From contig NZ_JFCA01000006.1 of the NCBI RefSeq assembly GCF_000612585.1, positions 81,668-145,667 on the forward strand: a stretch of DNA of 64,000 nucleotides, in the 5' to 3' direction. The DNA is from Pseudomonas sp. CHM02. Lineage in GTDB: Bacteria > Pseudomonadota > Gammaproteobacteria > Pseudomonadales > Pseudomonadaceae. Each line of letters begins with the position of its first letter. Position 1 is the first letter of the stretch. Positions 1-10,837 of the stretch are shown piece by piece. The notes under the pieces are model-generated. The model was not told the DNA's origin and did not search any database. It saw nothing but the letters and a program-made list of their open reading frames with translations. Position numbers and translations under genes: made by a program.

Positions 1-1
1 G

Positions 2-2407
<2,406 letters not shown>

Positions 2408-2420
2408 CCCAGCTCCACGG

Positions 2421-2436
2421 GGCCGGTTCGCCGGCC
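2421..2436 (+). terminator. Intercistronic GC hairpin with UUCG loop
   Basis: Perfect 6-bp stem GGCCGG/CCGGCC closed by a TTCG tetraloop, 14 bp after the receptor stop codon and 29 bp before the next start. There is no long T tract, so it is more likely a partial terminator or an mRNA 3'-end stabiliser between receptor and enzyme genes than a full terminator. Confidence 0.5.
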
Positions 2437-2465
2437 TCTTGCCTGACTCACAAGGGAGCCTGTTC

Positions 2466-3803
2466 ATGACCCGCCGCACCGATCAACTCAAACTGGGAGC
2501 CTTCCTCGCCAACAGCGGCCACCACGTCGCCGCCTGGCGCCACCCGCTGGCCCAGGCCGATGCCAGCCTGGATTTCGACCATTTCAAACACATCGCCCAG
2601 ACTGCCGAGCGCGGCAAGTTCGATGCCCTGTTCATCGCCGATGTGGTTGCGCTGTGGGGGCATCACCACGATGCGCTCAGCCGTACCGCCCGTGCCGAAC
2701 ACTTCGAGCCGCTGACATTGATGTCGGCGCTGGCAGCCGTCACACGCAACATCGGCTTGATCGCCACCGCCACCACCACCTACAACGAGCCGTACCATAT
2801 CGCGCGCAAGTTCGCTTCCCTCGACCACCTCTCCAAGGGCCGCGCCGCCTGGAACCTGGTGACCTCGGTGGTCTCCGATGAGGCCTGGAACTTCGGCCGT
2901 GAACACCACGTCGACCACGGCGACCGCTACCAGCGCGCCGAAGAATTCCACGACGTGGTCAAGGACCTGTGGGACAGCTGGGACGACGACGCCTTCACCC
3001 GCGACAAAGCCAGCGGCGAGTACTTCGACCCGGCCAAACTGCACACCCTCAACCATCGCGGCGAACACTTTGCCGTGCGCGGCCCGCTCAACGTGGCGCG
3101 CCCACCCCAAGGCCATCCGGTACTGGTACAGGCCGGTGCATCCGAGCCAGGCAAGCAACTCGCCGCCCGCGTGGCAGAGCTGATCTTTGCCCATTCCCAC
3201 AACGTGCAAGGCGCGCAGGCGTTCTATCAGGACATCAAGGCACGCGCCGCCGCCCTGGGCCGCAACCCCGACCACATCAAGATCCTGCCCGGCGTCACAC
3301 CGTTCATTGCCGACACACGCGACCAGGCCCAGGCGTTGTTCGAGGAATTCCAGGCGTTGATCGACCCGGTGCTGGGCTTGCGCCTGCTGGCCGATACTCT
3401 CGGCGATGACATCGACCTGTCCGGCCATGACCTCGACGGACCGTTGCCGGACACGCCCGTGGGCCAGCGCGGCAGCCGTCGGGACAAGGTGCTGGAACTG
3501 GCCCGCACGGAGAACCTCAGTATCCGCCAGCTGTACCTGCGCCTGGCAGGCGGCAACCCGGTGATCGGCACCGCCGACGATATCGCCGATTACTTTGAAC
3601 ACTGGTTCGAGGCACGGGCCTGCGATGGCTTCAATGTGTTCTTCCCTTACTTCCCGGGCAGCATCGACTTGTTCGTCGACCAGGTGATTCCGTTGCTGCA
3701 GGCCCGTGGGCTGTTTCGCCACGAATACGAAGGCACCACCCTGCGTGAAAACCTCGGCCTGCCGCGCCCGGCCAACCGCTTCAGCACAGGAGCAACCGCA
3801 TGA
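2466..3803 (+). CDS. NtaA/SnaA/DmoA-type FMNH2-dependent monooxygenase
   Basis: Cytoplasmic LLM-class (luciferase-like TIM barrel) monooxygenase, 445 aa. The family uses reduced FMN from a separate reductase to oxidise nitrilotriacetate, dimethyl sulfide, dibenzothiophene sulfone and related substrates; the substrate here is unknown. Family hallmarks are visible: the N-terminal 'LKLGAFL...AWRHP' block, 'ATTTYNEPYHIARKFASLDH' and 'GRAAWNLVTS' in the first third, and 'HPVLVQAGASEPGKQLAA' in the middle. The ATG at 2466 is chosen because GGGAG lies just upstream; an in-frame ATG at 2439 adds nine residues not expected for the family. The stop overlaps the next ATG (ATGA), indicating translational coupling. 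Paralogues lie at 47928-49271 and 54384-55745. Confidence 0.93.
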   Translation: MTRRTDQLKLGAFLANSGHHVAAWRHPLAQADASLDFDHFKHIAQTAERGKFDALFIADVVALWGHHHDALSRTARAEHFEPLTLMSALAAVTRNIGLIATATTTYNEPYHIARKFASLDHLSKGRAAWNLVTSVVSDEAWNFGREHHVDHGDRYQRAEEFHDVVKDLWDSWDDDAFTRDKASGEYFDPAKLHTLNHRGEHFAVRGPLNVARPPQGHPVLVQAGASEPGKQLAARVAELIFAHSHNVQGAQAFYQDIKARAAALGRNPDHIKILPGVTPFIADTRDQAQALFEEFQALIDPVLGLRLLADTLGDDIDLSGHDLDGPLPDTPVGQRGSRRDKVLELARTENLSIRQLYLRLAGGNPVIGTADDIADYFEHWFEARACDGFNVFFPYFPGSIDLFVDQVIPLLQARGLFRHEYEGTTLRENLGLPRPANRFSTGATA

Positions 3804-4714
3804 AACACCGCGCATGGATGCTCGCCTTCGCCAGCGTGATCGCCCCCAAAGCGTTCGCCCTGAATATCCTGTTGAGCAACGACGACGGCTATCAGCACCC
3901 GAACATCCGCGCCCTCTACACCGAGCTCAAGGCCCAGGGGCATAAGGTGAAGATTGCCGCGCCGCAGAGCGACCAGAGTGCGCGTGGCGGATCGTTCTTT
4001 TTCGGTCGCGAAGTCACGGTCGGCCACGACAGCGACCCGGCCTACCCGGACAGTTACTCCATCAGCACCACCGAGAAAGGCGTGTGCCAGAGCAGCGAAT
4101 GTGCCGGCAAGGACGTGCAGATCGAAATCAGCGGCACGCCGGTGATGGCCGTGCTGATGGGCCTGAACAAGGTAATGCCACACCCCGACCTGGTGATCGT
4201 CGGCCCCAACCCAGGCAACAACCTGGGAGCGATCAATATGGCGTCCGGCACCTTCAACGCCGCCAGCGTGGCGCTGCAATCGGGGATTCCGGCCTTGGCG
4301 GTGAGTACCGACCTGAAGGAGAAAGACCCGCAGCGCGCCGCCCAACTGGTCGCCAAGCTGGTGCACGCCCTCGACCAGCATCGCCAACCCGATGGCGCGC
4401 TGCTGCCGCCGGGCCTGGGCTTGAATATCAACCTGCCCAAGGACCCGCAGATCAAGGGCGTGAAGCTCACTCGCGTAGGCAGTTACGTGGGGTTTGAAGC
4501 GCTGTACACCGACGACCTCAAGCAATTCAACCTGCCCGGCAAACCGGGTATCGGCTTCCAATACAGCGCCGCCCCCACCCCAGCCCAGCAGAACGATGAA
4601 GCGGTGTGGCTGAACAAGGGCTACCTGACCATCAGCCCCTTCAGTGGCCTGCCGGAATCCATCAGCGCCGGGCCCGCGTTGCAGAAGCAATTGGCCCATG
4701 AGGTGAAACCATGA
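3800..4714 (+). CDS. Exported SurE-like 5'/3'-nucleotidase
   Basis: 304-aa SurE-family phosphatase. The N-terminus (MKHRAWMLAFASVIAPKAFA) is a short Sec-type signal peptide, so the enzyme should act in the periplasm, unlike the cytosolic SurE of stress operons. Active-site motifs are intact: LSNDDGYQHPN (metal-binding Asp pair) right after the signal peptide, the 'QSARGGS' serine region, and 'GPNPGNNLG' near residue 135. It overlaps both neighbours by ATGA, so it is translated as part of a monooxygenase operon. A periplasmic nucleotidase could release nucleosides or dephosphorylate a ligand taken up by the upstream receptor (inference). Confidence 0.88.
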   Translation: MKHRAWMLAFASVIAPKAFALNILLSNDDGYQHPNIRALYTELKAQGHKVKIAAPQSDQSARGGSFFFGREVTVGHDSDPAYPDSYSISTTEKGVCQSSECAGKDVQIEISGTPVMAVLMGLNKVMPHPDLVIVGPNPGNNLGAINMASGTFNAASVALQSGIPALAVSTDLKEKDPQRAAQLVAKLVHALDQHRQPDGALLPPGLGLNINLPKDPQIKGVKLTRVGSYVGFEALYTDDLKQFNLPGKPGIGFQYSAAPTPAQQNDEAVWLNKGYLTISPFSGLPESISAGPALQKQLAHEVKP

Positions 4715-5691
4715 GTGCAGGCTTTTCCCTCGGGTTTCTAAGCCGGGTCTACAGCCCCGTGTTTGATCCCAAGGTGTACCGCGACACCCTGGAACTGTTC
4801 AAGGTGGCTGAAGAGCTAGGCTTCGACAGCGGCTGGGTGGCGCAGCACCACTTCGCCAGTGAGCACGGGCGCCTGCCCGCGCCGCTGGTGTTGTTGGCGG
4901 CCATCGCCCAGCGCACGCGACATATCAGCCTGGGCACCGGAATTATTGTGTTGCCCCAGGAAGCCCCGCTGCGCCTGGCCGAAGATGCGGCCGTGCTGGA
5001 TTTGCTCAGCAACGGCCGGCTGGAGCTGGGCCTCGGCGCCGGCTTTGACCCCCAGACGTTCCTGGCGTTTGGCCGTGAGCATGAGGCGCGTCATCGCGAC
5101 TATGAACAGCACCTGCAGCAGTTGCTCAATGCCCTGGGCAACGCGCCGCTGACCGACAGCGGCTCGCGCCTGTTGCCGCGGGCCAATGGCCTGAGCCATC
5201 GCCTGTGGGAGGCCACGTCTCGCGTGGAGCTGGTGGCCGAGCGCGGCCACGGCCTGATCATGGCGCCCAACCCGCACTTGCCGGCCGAGGCCGGTGTAGA
5301 ACGGGTGAACCGCTACCGCAACGCCTGGACCGGCGACAACGGCACGCCTGCCCGGGTTGCACGGGTGCAGGCCCTGCTGCCGTCACCGGACGACGCCACC
5401 CGCCGCGATATCCAGGCCTACGTGCAACGCCAGCAAAGCATCGGCGTACTCGAGGGCGGGCTGGACGCTGATTTCGACACCACCCTCAAGCGCCTCGGCG
5501 TGTTGCACGGCCCGGTGGAGCAGATCATCGAGCAATTGCAGCAAGGCCCGGCGCTGACCATCCACGACCAGTTGATCCTGCAGGTGCAGACCACCAGCAC
5601 GCCGCTGCGCGAGGCGATCCGCGCCTTGGAAATCATCCGCGAGCACATCGCGCCGGCCCTGGGCTGGCAGCCCACAGGAACCCCGTCATGA
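4711..5691 (+). CDS. LLM-class flavin-dependent oxidoreductase (1 of tandem set)
   Basis: 326-aa bacterial-luciferase-like flavoprotein. Conserved features include 'LGFDSGWVAQHHF' near residue 40, 'LGTGIIVLPQEAPLRLAEDAAVLD' around residues 73-96 and 'GRLELGLGAG' just after, which together form the FMN-phosphate side of the barrel. It lies between the SurE-like gene and a close paralogue at 5688, with ATGA overlaps at both ends, so all are co-translated. The tandem arrangement suggests duplication followed by divergence. Reaction and substrate are unknown; oxidation of a sulfonate or thioether is a reasonable guess from the SsuD-like gene downstream. Confidence 0.9.
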   Translation: MSAGFSLGFLSRVYSPVFDPKVYRDTLELFKVAEELGFDSGWVAQHHFASEHGRLPAPLVLLAAIAQRTRHISLGTGIIVLPQEAPLRLAEDAAVLDLLSNGRLELGLGAGFDPQTFLAFGREHEARHRDYEQHLQQLLNALGNAPLTDSGSRLLPRANGLSHRLWEATSRVELVAERGHGLIMAPNPHLPAEAGVERVNRYRNAWTGDNGTPARVARVQALLPSPDDATRRDIQAYVQRQQSIGVLEGGLDADFDTTLKRLGVLHGPVEQIIEQLQQGPALTIHDQLILQVQTTSTPLREAIRALEIIREHIAPALGWQPTGTPS

Positions 5692-6665
5692 CCTTCAAAC
5701 TGGGCTTTCTCAGCCACGCCTTTGGCGACGACCCGCAACAGGTCTACCGCGACCTGATCGAACAATTCGAAGTGGCCGAAGCCCTCGGCTTCGACGGTGG
5801 CTGGATTGCCCAGCACCACCTGAGCAACGGCTTCGGCCGCCTGCCGTCACCGCTGGTGCTGCTGGCGGCAGTGGCCGAGCGCACGCGGCATATCGAGCTG
5901 GGCACGGGGGTGATCGTGCTGCCGTTCGAAGACCCGATCCGCCTGGCCGAAGACGCCAGTGTGCTCGACGCCCTGAGCGGCGGGCGGGTGCAATTGGGCC
6001 TGGGCAGTGGCGGTGCCAACCTCGACAACTTCAGCGCGTTCGATCGCGACCCGGGCCAGCGCCAGGCGGACTTCGCCGAGCGTCAGCAACGTCTGCAGCA
6101 CCTTGTGCACGGTCACGCACTGACCGGTGACTTGACCTTGCAACCGCCCGCTCCAGGCCTGGGCGAACGCCTGTGGCATTCCCACGGGAGCACCGACGGC
6201 GCGGTCTACACCGCCCGCCAAGGCAATGGCCTGTTGCTGGGCACCGCCACCCATGATCCGCTGACCGTGCAAAAACCCTTGGCCGACGCGTATCTGCAGG
6301 CGTGGGCACATGCCGATCGCCCCCCGCGCATCGGCGTGGTCCGCGCGATTTTCCCTGCTGCCGACCGCGCCAGCGCCCAGGCCGAGCTGGCGGTGGATAT
6401 CGAGCGGCATATCCCGCGCCTGCAACGCGAAGGGTTGATCGACCAGGCGGTGGACTTGCAGGAACACCTGCGCCTGATGAACGTGCACCACGGCCATCCC
6501 GATGAAGTGATCGAAAGCTTGCAACAGGATCCCTCCCTGCTGCCTTATGCTGATTATGTGATCGCCGTGGTCCAGGCGGAAAGCTCGACCCAGGCGCAGA
6601 TACTCAAGCGCCTGGAGATCCTCGCGCGGGATATCGCGCCGGCGCTGGGTTGGAAAAGACGATGA
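5688..6665 (+). CDS. LLM-class flavin-dependent oxidoreductase (2 of tandem set)
   Basis: 325-aa paralogue of the preceding gene. The two align over almost their whole length ('LGFDGGWIAQHHL', 'LGTGVIVLPFEDPIRLAEDASVLD', 'GRVQLGLGSGG', and the C-terminal 'LEILARDIAPALGW' against 'LEIIREHIAPALGW'). The start overlaps the upstream stop by ATGA. A 16-bp gap follows before the next gene. Two close paralogues side by side may form a heterodimer, as in bacterial luciferase LuxAB, or may act on different substrates; the sequence does not decide between these. Confidence 0.9.
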   Translation: MTFKLGFLSHAFGDDPQQVYRDLIEQFEVAEALGFDGGWIAQHHLSNGFGRLPSPLVLLAAVAERTRHIELGTGVIVLPFEDPIRLAEDASVLDALSGGRVQLGLGSGGANLDNFSAFDRDPGQRQADFAERQQRLQHLVHGHALTGDLTLQPPAPGLGERLWHSHGSTDGAVYTARQGNGLLLGTATHDPLTVQKPLADAYLQAWAHADRPPRIGVVRAIFPAADRASAQAELAVDIERHIPRLQREGLIDQAVDLQEHLRLMNVHHGHPDEVIESLQQDPSLLPYADYVIAVVQAESSTQAQILKRLEILARDIAPALGWKRR

Positions 6666-6681
6666 ATAACGGAGCCTGTGC

Positions 6682-7635
6682 ATGCCTCTTGAATTCAGCT
6701 GGTTGATGCCCCTGTGCACCCCCGACTGGGCGGCGCGGCCGGGTCAATGGATCCAGTTGGCCCAGGCCGTGGAGTACGCCGGCCTCGATGGCGTGTGGAT
6801 TCCCGGCGGCGCCTTGTGCGCCGACAGCCTGGGCGTGGCGGCGGCGCTGTGTGCGCATACGCGGCGGCTGCGCTTGTCGGTGAGCGTGCCACCCGAAGTG
6901 ATGTTGCCGGCGGCACTGGCTACCACCTTGCAGAGCCTGCAATCCATCAGCGGGCACCGGGTGCAGTTGCATCTGCCCAACAGTGAGCGCAGTGCCTTTG
7001 GTGAGTGGCTCAACCGTGACCAGCGCAGCGAGCGCATTGGTGAGTACTTGCACATCCTGCAGCAACTGCTCACGCCCAATGACGGCGGCCTGGATTACCA
7101 GGGCCTGTACTTTCAACTGGAAAACGCCGGTGTGGCCCGTCGCGAACTGCCCGCGCCCAGCCTGGTGCTGGACGATAGCCAAAGCCATGCGCTGGTGGCG
7201 GCCCATGCGCAGGCTTGCCTGCTCGCACCCGGCCATCCCCAGTGGCTGGCCAGGGAGATCCAGCGCTGGCGGACGGTTCAACCGTCGCTGCAACTGGCCT
7301 GCACCTTCGGCCTGATCCTCGGCGACAGCGAAGACCTGGCCTGGGAAAGCGCCGCCAGCTTGCTGCCGGTACCGGAGTTGCCCGCCGAACCACTGGCCAC
7401 CCTGCCCCGCGCCCGGCATCCGCTGCGCCAGTGGGAGGTGCACCCGAACCTGTTGCAGCTGCAACCTGGGCAGCCGCTGATCCTGGTCGGCACCCCGCAA
7501 CAGGTCGCCACGCGCCTGCAGGAGCTGCACGGGCTGGGGCTGGGCCATGTGGTTCTGGAAGGCGGCCCGGCCGTCAGTGAAGTGCTGCGCTTCGGCGAGC
7601 AAGTCGTCCCCCTCTTGCGCAAGGAGCGCCCGTAG
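6682..7635 (+). CDS. Divergent LLM-class oxidoreductase (3 of tandem set)
   Basis: 317-aa luciferase-like protein, shorter and more diverged than its neighbours. It keeps the barrel rhythm ('QAVEYAGLDGVWIPGGALCADSLGVAAALCAHTRRLRLSVSV' region) and the SsuD-like C-terminus 'EVLRFGEQVVPLLRKE', but the middle carries few of the conserved flavin-site blocks seen in the other paralogues. It may be a partner subunit or a specialised enzyme. It ends one base before the SsuD-like gene. Ribosome-binding sequence GGAG lies about 10 nt ahead of the ATG. Confidence 0.82.
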   Translation: MPLEFSWLMPLCTPDWAARPGQWIQLAQAVEYAGLDGVWIPGGALCADSLGVAAALCAHTRRLRLSVSVPPEVMLPAALATTLQSLQSISGHRVQLHLPNSERSAFGEWLNRDQRSERIGEYLHILQQLLTPNDGGLDYQGLYFQLENAGVARRELPAPSLVLDDSQSHALVAAHAQACLLAPGHPQWLAREIQRWRTVQPSLQLACTFGLILGDSEDLAWESAASLLPVPELPAEPLATLPRARHPLRQWEVHPNLLQLQPGQPLILVGTPQQVATRLQELHGLGLGHVVLEGGPAVSEVLRFGEQVVPLLRKERP

Positions 7636-7636
7636 C

Positions 7637-8803
7637 ATGAACGCAGATGCACGCCCACCGATCCAGTTGGATTGGTTCTTGCCCACCAATGGCGACGGCC
7701 GTCACCTCACCAGCAGCGGCCTGCCCAAGGTCGGGTTGTTCCAGCAAGGCGAACGCGCGCCGACCCTGGACTACCTGCGCCAGATCGTGCGGGCCACCGA
7801 ACAGGCCGGCTTCGACGGCATCATGGTGCCGACCGCCAGCGGCTTCGAAGACCCGTGGCTGATCACCGCCGTGCTGGCCCAGGAAGTGCGCCGCCTGAAA
7901 TTCCTGCTCACCCTGCGCCCAGGCACCGAACTGCCCGCGTACACCGCGCACCGTGCAGCCACCTTGCAACTGCTCAGCGAAAACCGCCTGGCGCTGCATG
8001 TGGTGACCGGTTCCAGCCGCTTCGAACAACGCTCCCTGGGCGACTTTCTGGAACACGACGAACGTTACGCACGCACCGCCGAATTCCTCCAGGTGTTCCA
8101 GGCCGTCTGGGCCGGCCAGCCACCGGCGCATCCGGGGCGTTACTACCGCAGCGGCATTCACACCCCGATTGCGCCAGGTGCTGACATCCCCTCGATCTAC
8201 TTTGGCGGTGCCTCCGAAGCCGCCGAGCGTGTCGGCGCGGCCCACGGGCAAACCTACCTGATGTGGTGCGAACCCCCGGCGATGATCGCCGAACGCATCC
8301 AGCGCATGCGCGAACTCGCCGCCGCCCAGGGCCGCACCCTGCGCTTCGGCCTGCGCCTGCACGTCTTCGCCGCCCCCACCGACGAGGCAGCATGGGCACA
8401 CGTAGAACGCTTGCTGGAAGAAATCCCCAAGGACGCCATCGACCAGGCGCAACGGCAGATGGCCGCGTATGAATCCGTGGGTCAGAGCCGCCAGACGCAA
8501 CTGATGCAAGGCCGCGGACGCGGCGCACGGGAGCTGGAAGTGTCAGCCAACCTGTGGGCCGGCGTGGGCCTGGTACGCGGTGGCGCCGGCACCGCACTGG
8601 TGGGCAGCTATGCACGGGTCGCGGAACGGATCGAGGAGTATCACCAGTTGGGCGTGGACAGTTTCATCCTGTCGGGCTTTCCGCATTTGGAAGAAGCCAT
8701 TCATGTCGGGGCGCAAGTGTTGCCGTTGTTGCGCAAACTGGCAGCCTCGCAGCAAGCGCCCGGTGGGACGGCGCTTGCTCCCGATGGAAATGGGTCAATT
8801 TGA
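7637..8803 (+). CDS. SsuD-like alkanesulfonate monooxygenase
   Basis: 388-aa FMNH2-dependent monooxygenase of the SsuD type (usual length about 380 aa). SsuD enzymes release sulfite from alkanesulfonates during sulfur starvation. Recognisable blocks are IQLDWFLPTNGDGRHL at the N-terminus, 'IYFGGASEAAERVGAAHG' in the middle, and 'AGVGLVRGGAGTALVGSYARVA' plus 'LSGFPHLEEAIHVG' near the C-terminus. The ATG at 7637 matches the family; the frame open further upstream (from 7547) would add 30 residues antisense in character to the family. It is the last gene of the plus-strand operon and converges on the 8819-10159 gene with a 15-bp gap. No flavin reductase gene is adjacent. Confidence 0.92.
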   Translation: MNADARPPIQLDWFLPTNGDGRHLTSSGLPKVGLFQQGERAPTLDYLRQIVRATEQAGFDGIMVPTASGFEDPWLITAVLAQEVRRLKFLLTLRPGTELPAYTAHRAATLQLLSENRLALHVVTGSSRFEQRSLGDFLEHDERYARTAEFLQVFQAVWAGQPPAHPGRYYRSGIHTPIAPGADIPSIYFGGASEAAERVGAAHGQTYLMWCEPPAMIAERIQRMRELAAAQGRTLRFGLRLHVFAAPTDEAAWAHVERLLEEIPKDAIDQAQRQMAAYESVGQSRQTQLMQGRGRGARELEVSANLWAGVGLVRGGAGTALVGSYARVAERIEEYHQLGVDSFILSGFPHLEEAIHVGAQVLPLLRKLAASQQAPGGTALAPDGNGSI

Positions 8804-8818
8804 GCGACGTTATCGGGC

Positions 8819-10159
8819 TCAGGGCTTGCCCTGCGCCACCCGCCAGACCTTGTTCCCCACATCATCCGCGACCAGCAACGCGCCCTGCCCATCGAGGGTC
8901 ACACCCACTGGCCGGCCTTGCGCTTCACCCTCGGCATTGAGGAAGCCGGTGAGGAAGTCGACCGGTGACCCTGAAGGCTTGCCGTCCTTGAATGGAATGA
9001 ATACCACCTTGTAGCCCGCCTGCGGGTTGCGGTTCCACGAGCCGTGCTCGCCGACGAATACCCCGTCGGCAAAGGCTGCCGGCATGCCGCGTGCATCGGA
9101 GAAGGTCAGTCCCAGCGGTGCGACGTGGGTGCCGAGGGCATAGTCCGGGGCGATGGCCTGGGCGACTTTGTCCGGGCGTGGCGGTTGCACGCGCACGTCG
9201 ACGTGGTTGCCGTAATAGCTCCACGGCCAGCCATAGAACGCGCCGTCCTGTACTGACGTGAGGTAATCCGGCACCAGGTCGCTGCCGATTTCGTCGCGCT
9301 CGTTGACCACGGTCCACAGTTGGCTGGAGCCGGGTTTCCACGCCAGGCCGTTGGGGTTGCGCAAGCCGCTGGCGAACAGGCGTTTTTCGCCGCTGGCCAC
9401 GTCCAGCTCCCAGATAGCCGCACGCCCCTCTTCGGCGTCGAGGCCGTTTTCGCCGACGTTGCTGTTGGAGCCCACGGTCACGTAGAGCCGGGTGCCTTCG
9501 GCGTTGGCCAGCAGGTTCTTGGTCCAGTGATGGTTGATACCGGCCGGCAGGTCGGTGACTTTTACCGGGGCGGCGTCGATGTGGGTCTGGCCTGGGGTAT
9601 AGGGCACCTTGACCACCGCGTCGGCGTTGGCGATGTACAGCTCATTGCCCACCAGGGCCATGCCGAAAGGTGACATCAAGCCGCTGAGGAATTCAGTGCG
9701 CACCTCGGCATGCCCATCGTGATCGGCATCGCGCAGCAAGGTGATGCGATTGGCGCTGGGGGTGTCGGCGCCGACACGGCCCATCACAATGCCCATCGCT
9801 GTGCGGCGTGCCCAGGCGATCAACCCCGTGCCGCCGTCAGTGGCGCCTTCGGGCATGGGTGGGTGATTGCTTTCGGCGACCAGCACATCGCCATTGGGCA
9901 AGGTGTAGACCCAGCGCGGGTGGTCGAGGTTGTCGGCCAGGGCCGTGACGGTGAAACCTGCTGGCGCGGTGGGTTGCACCTGGTCGGGCCAGCCGACGGC
10001 CTTGGAGACCTTGAGCGTGGGGATCAGCGAAGTGCTGGGCTCCGGCAACTGCGGCGCAGGGCCCACGCCTGCCTGGAACGGTAATTTGAACGACTCGCCA
10101 CAGGCGCTGAGAACAGCGGCTGCGGCGATCAGGAGCGCAAGACGGCTCGGTACATTCAT
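8819..10159 (-). CDS. PQQ-type sorbosone/glucose dehydrogenase-like lipoprotein
   Basis: 446-aa exported lipoprotein: signal peptide with lipobox LSAC (MNVPSRLALLIAAAAVLSAC). The rest reads as a six-bladed beta-propeller of the GSDH/sorbosone dehydrogenase family, with 'GLNHHWTKN'-type block (here GINHHWTKNLLA), 'LYVTVGSNSNVGENG', 'GLRNPNGLAWKPGS' and 'GAFYGWPWSYYG'. Such proteins oxidise sugars at the periplasmic face, often with PQQ, but many family members have no assigned substrate. It is a single-gene unit, convergent with the monooxygenase operon and divergent from the small lipoprotein at 10361. Confidence 0.88.
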   Translation of the reverse strand: MNVPSRLALLIAAAAVLSACGESFKLPFQAGVGPAPQLPEPSTSLIPTLKVSKAVGWPDQVQPTAPAGFTVTALADNLDHPRWVYTLPNGDVLVAESNHPPMPEGATDGGTGLIAWARRTAMGIVMGRVGADTPSANRITLLRDADHDGHAEVRTEFLSGLMSPFGMALVGNELYIANADAVVKVPYTPGQTHIDAAPVKVTDLPAGINHHWTKNLLANAEGTRLYVTVGSNSNVGENGLDAEEGRAAIWELDVASGEKRLFASGLRNPNGLAWKPGSSQLWTVVNERDEIGSDLVPDYLTSVQDGAFYGWPWSYYGNHVDVRVQPPRPDKVAQAIAPDYALGTHVAPLGLTFSDARGMPAAFADGVFVGEHGSWNRNPQAGYKVVFIPFKDGKPSGSPVDFLTGFLNAEGEAQGRPVGVTLDGQGALLVADDVGNKVWRVAQGKP

Positions 10160-10360
10160 GGTTCAAACCTCAGGGCAAAATCCTGAGGGAGTATTGCGTG
10201 ATGGGCCCAGGGTAAACACCGAGGGTGGCGCAATTGAGTATTGACCGGGGGGCACGAATGGCAGCCTTGTGGGAGTCGGGCTGGCCTGTCGGTTGATCTG
10301 CGTTCGACATTGGATCATCGCTGCTATCATCAAGCCATTACTGACGATAGGGAAGTCGCT

Positions 10361-10837
10361 ATGCGCCTGATAACAGCGCCCGCTTGTATGCTGGCCGCCT
10401 TGGCCGTGACTGGCTGCAGCATCACGCAAACCGTCACCCCGGTGGCCTTCACCGGAGCCCAGGCCCCTGAGATCTGCATGATCCCCGCCGAAGGCTTGCG
10501 CGCAGGGTTCAATACGACCTACACCGCACAACTGCGCAGCAAGGGGTTCCAGACTCGGGAACTGCGGCCCGGCAGCCCACCGGCAAGCTGCGCGCTGTCG
10601 ACCACGTACATTGGCCAATGGAGCTGGGACCTGGCGCTCTACATGAGCTATGCCGATATCCAGGTGTTTGAAAACGGTCGGCAGGTGGGCAAGGCGTTGT
10701 ACGACTCGACCTCGGGTGGCGCTCGGATGGGCAAGTTTATCGATGCACACAGCAAGATCATCGAAATGACCAACCAGTTGTTCCCGAAGGCCTCCTATGG
10801 TCCGGGCCAGCCTACCACCGCCCCGTCGCCAGACTGA
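10361..10837 (+). CDS. Small lipoprotein of the Sbal_3080 type
   Basis: 158-aa protein with a lipoprotein signal peptide (MRLITAPACMLAALAVTGC, lipobox VTGC). The mature part contains 'ISxxPAEGLRAGF' and 'STTYIGQWSWDLALYMSYADI'-like sequence that I associate with conserved Sbal_3080-type lipoproteins; function unknown. The ATG at 10361 is chosen because GGGAAG precedes it and the signal peptide begins there; an upstream in-frame ATG at 10241 would put 40 non-signal residues in front. Its last 26 bp overlap the 3' end of the convergent gene at 10812-11744. Confidence 0.8.
   Translation: MRLITAPACMLAALAVTGCSITQTVTPVAFTGAQAPEICMIPAEGLRAGFNTTYTAQLRSKGFQTRELRPGSPPASCALSTTYIGQWSWDLALYMSYADIQVFENGRQVGKALYDSTSGGARMGKFIDAHSKIIEMTNQLFPKASYGPGQPTTAPSPD

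Noticed and set aside
10812..10837. 26-bp overlap of convergent genes as a regulatory antisense feature
   Set aside because: Short 3' overlaps between convergent genes are common in compact genomes and nothing else here points to regulation.
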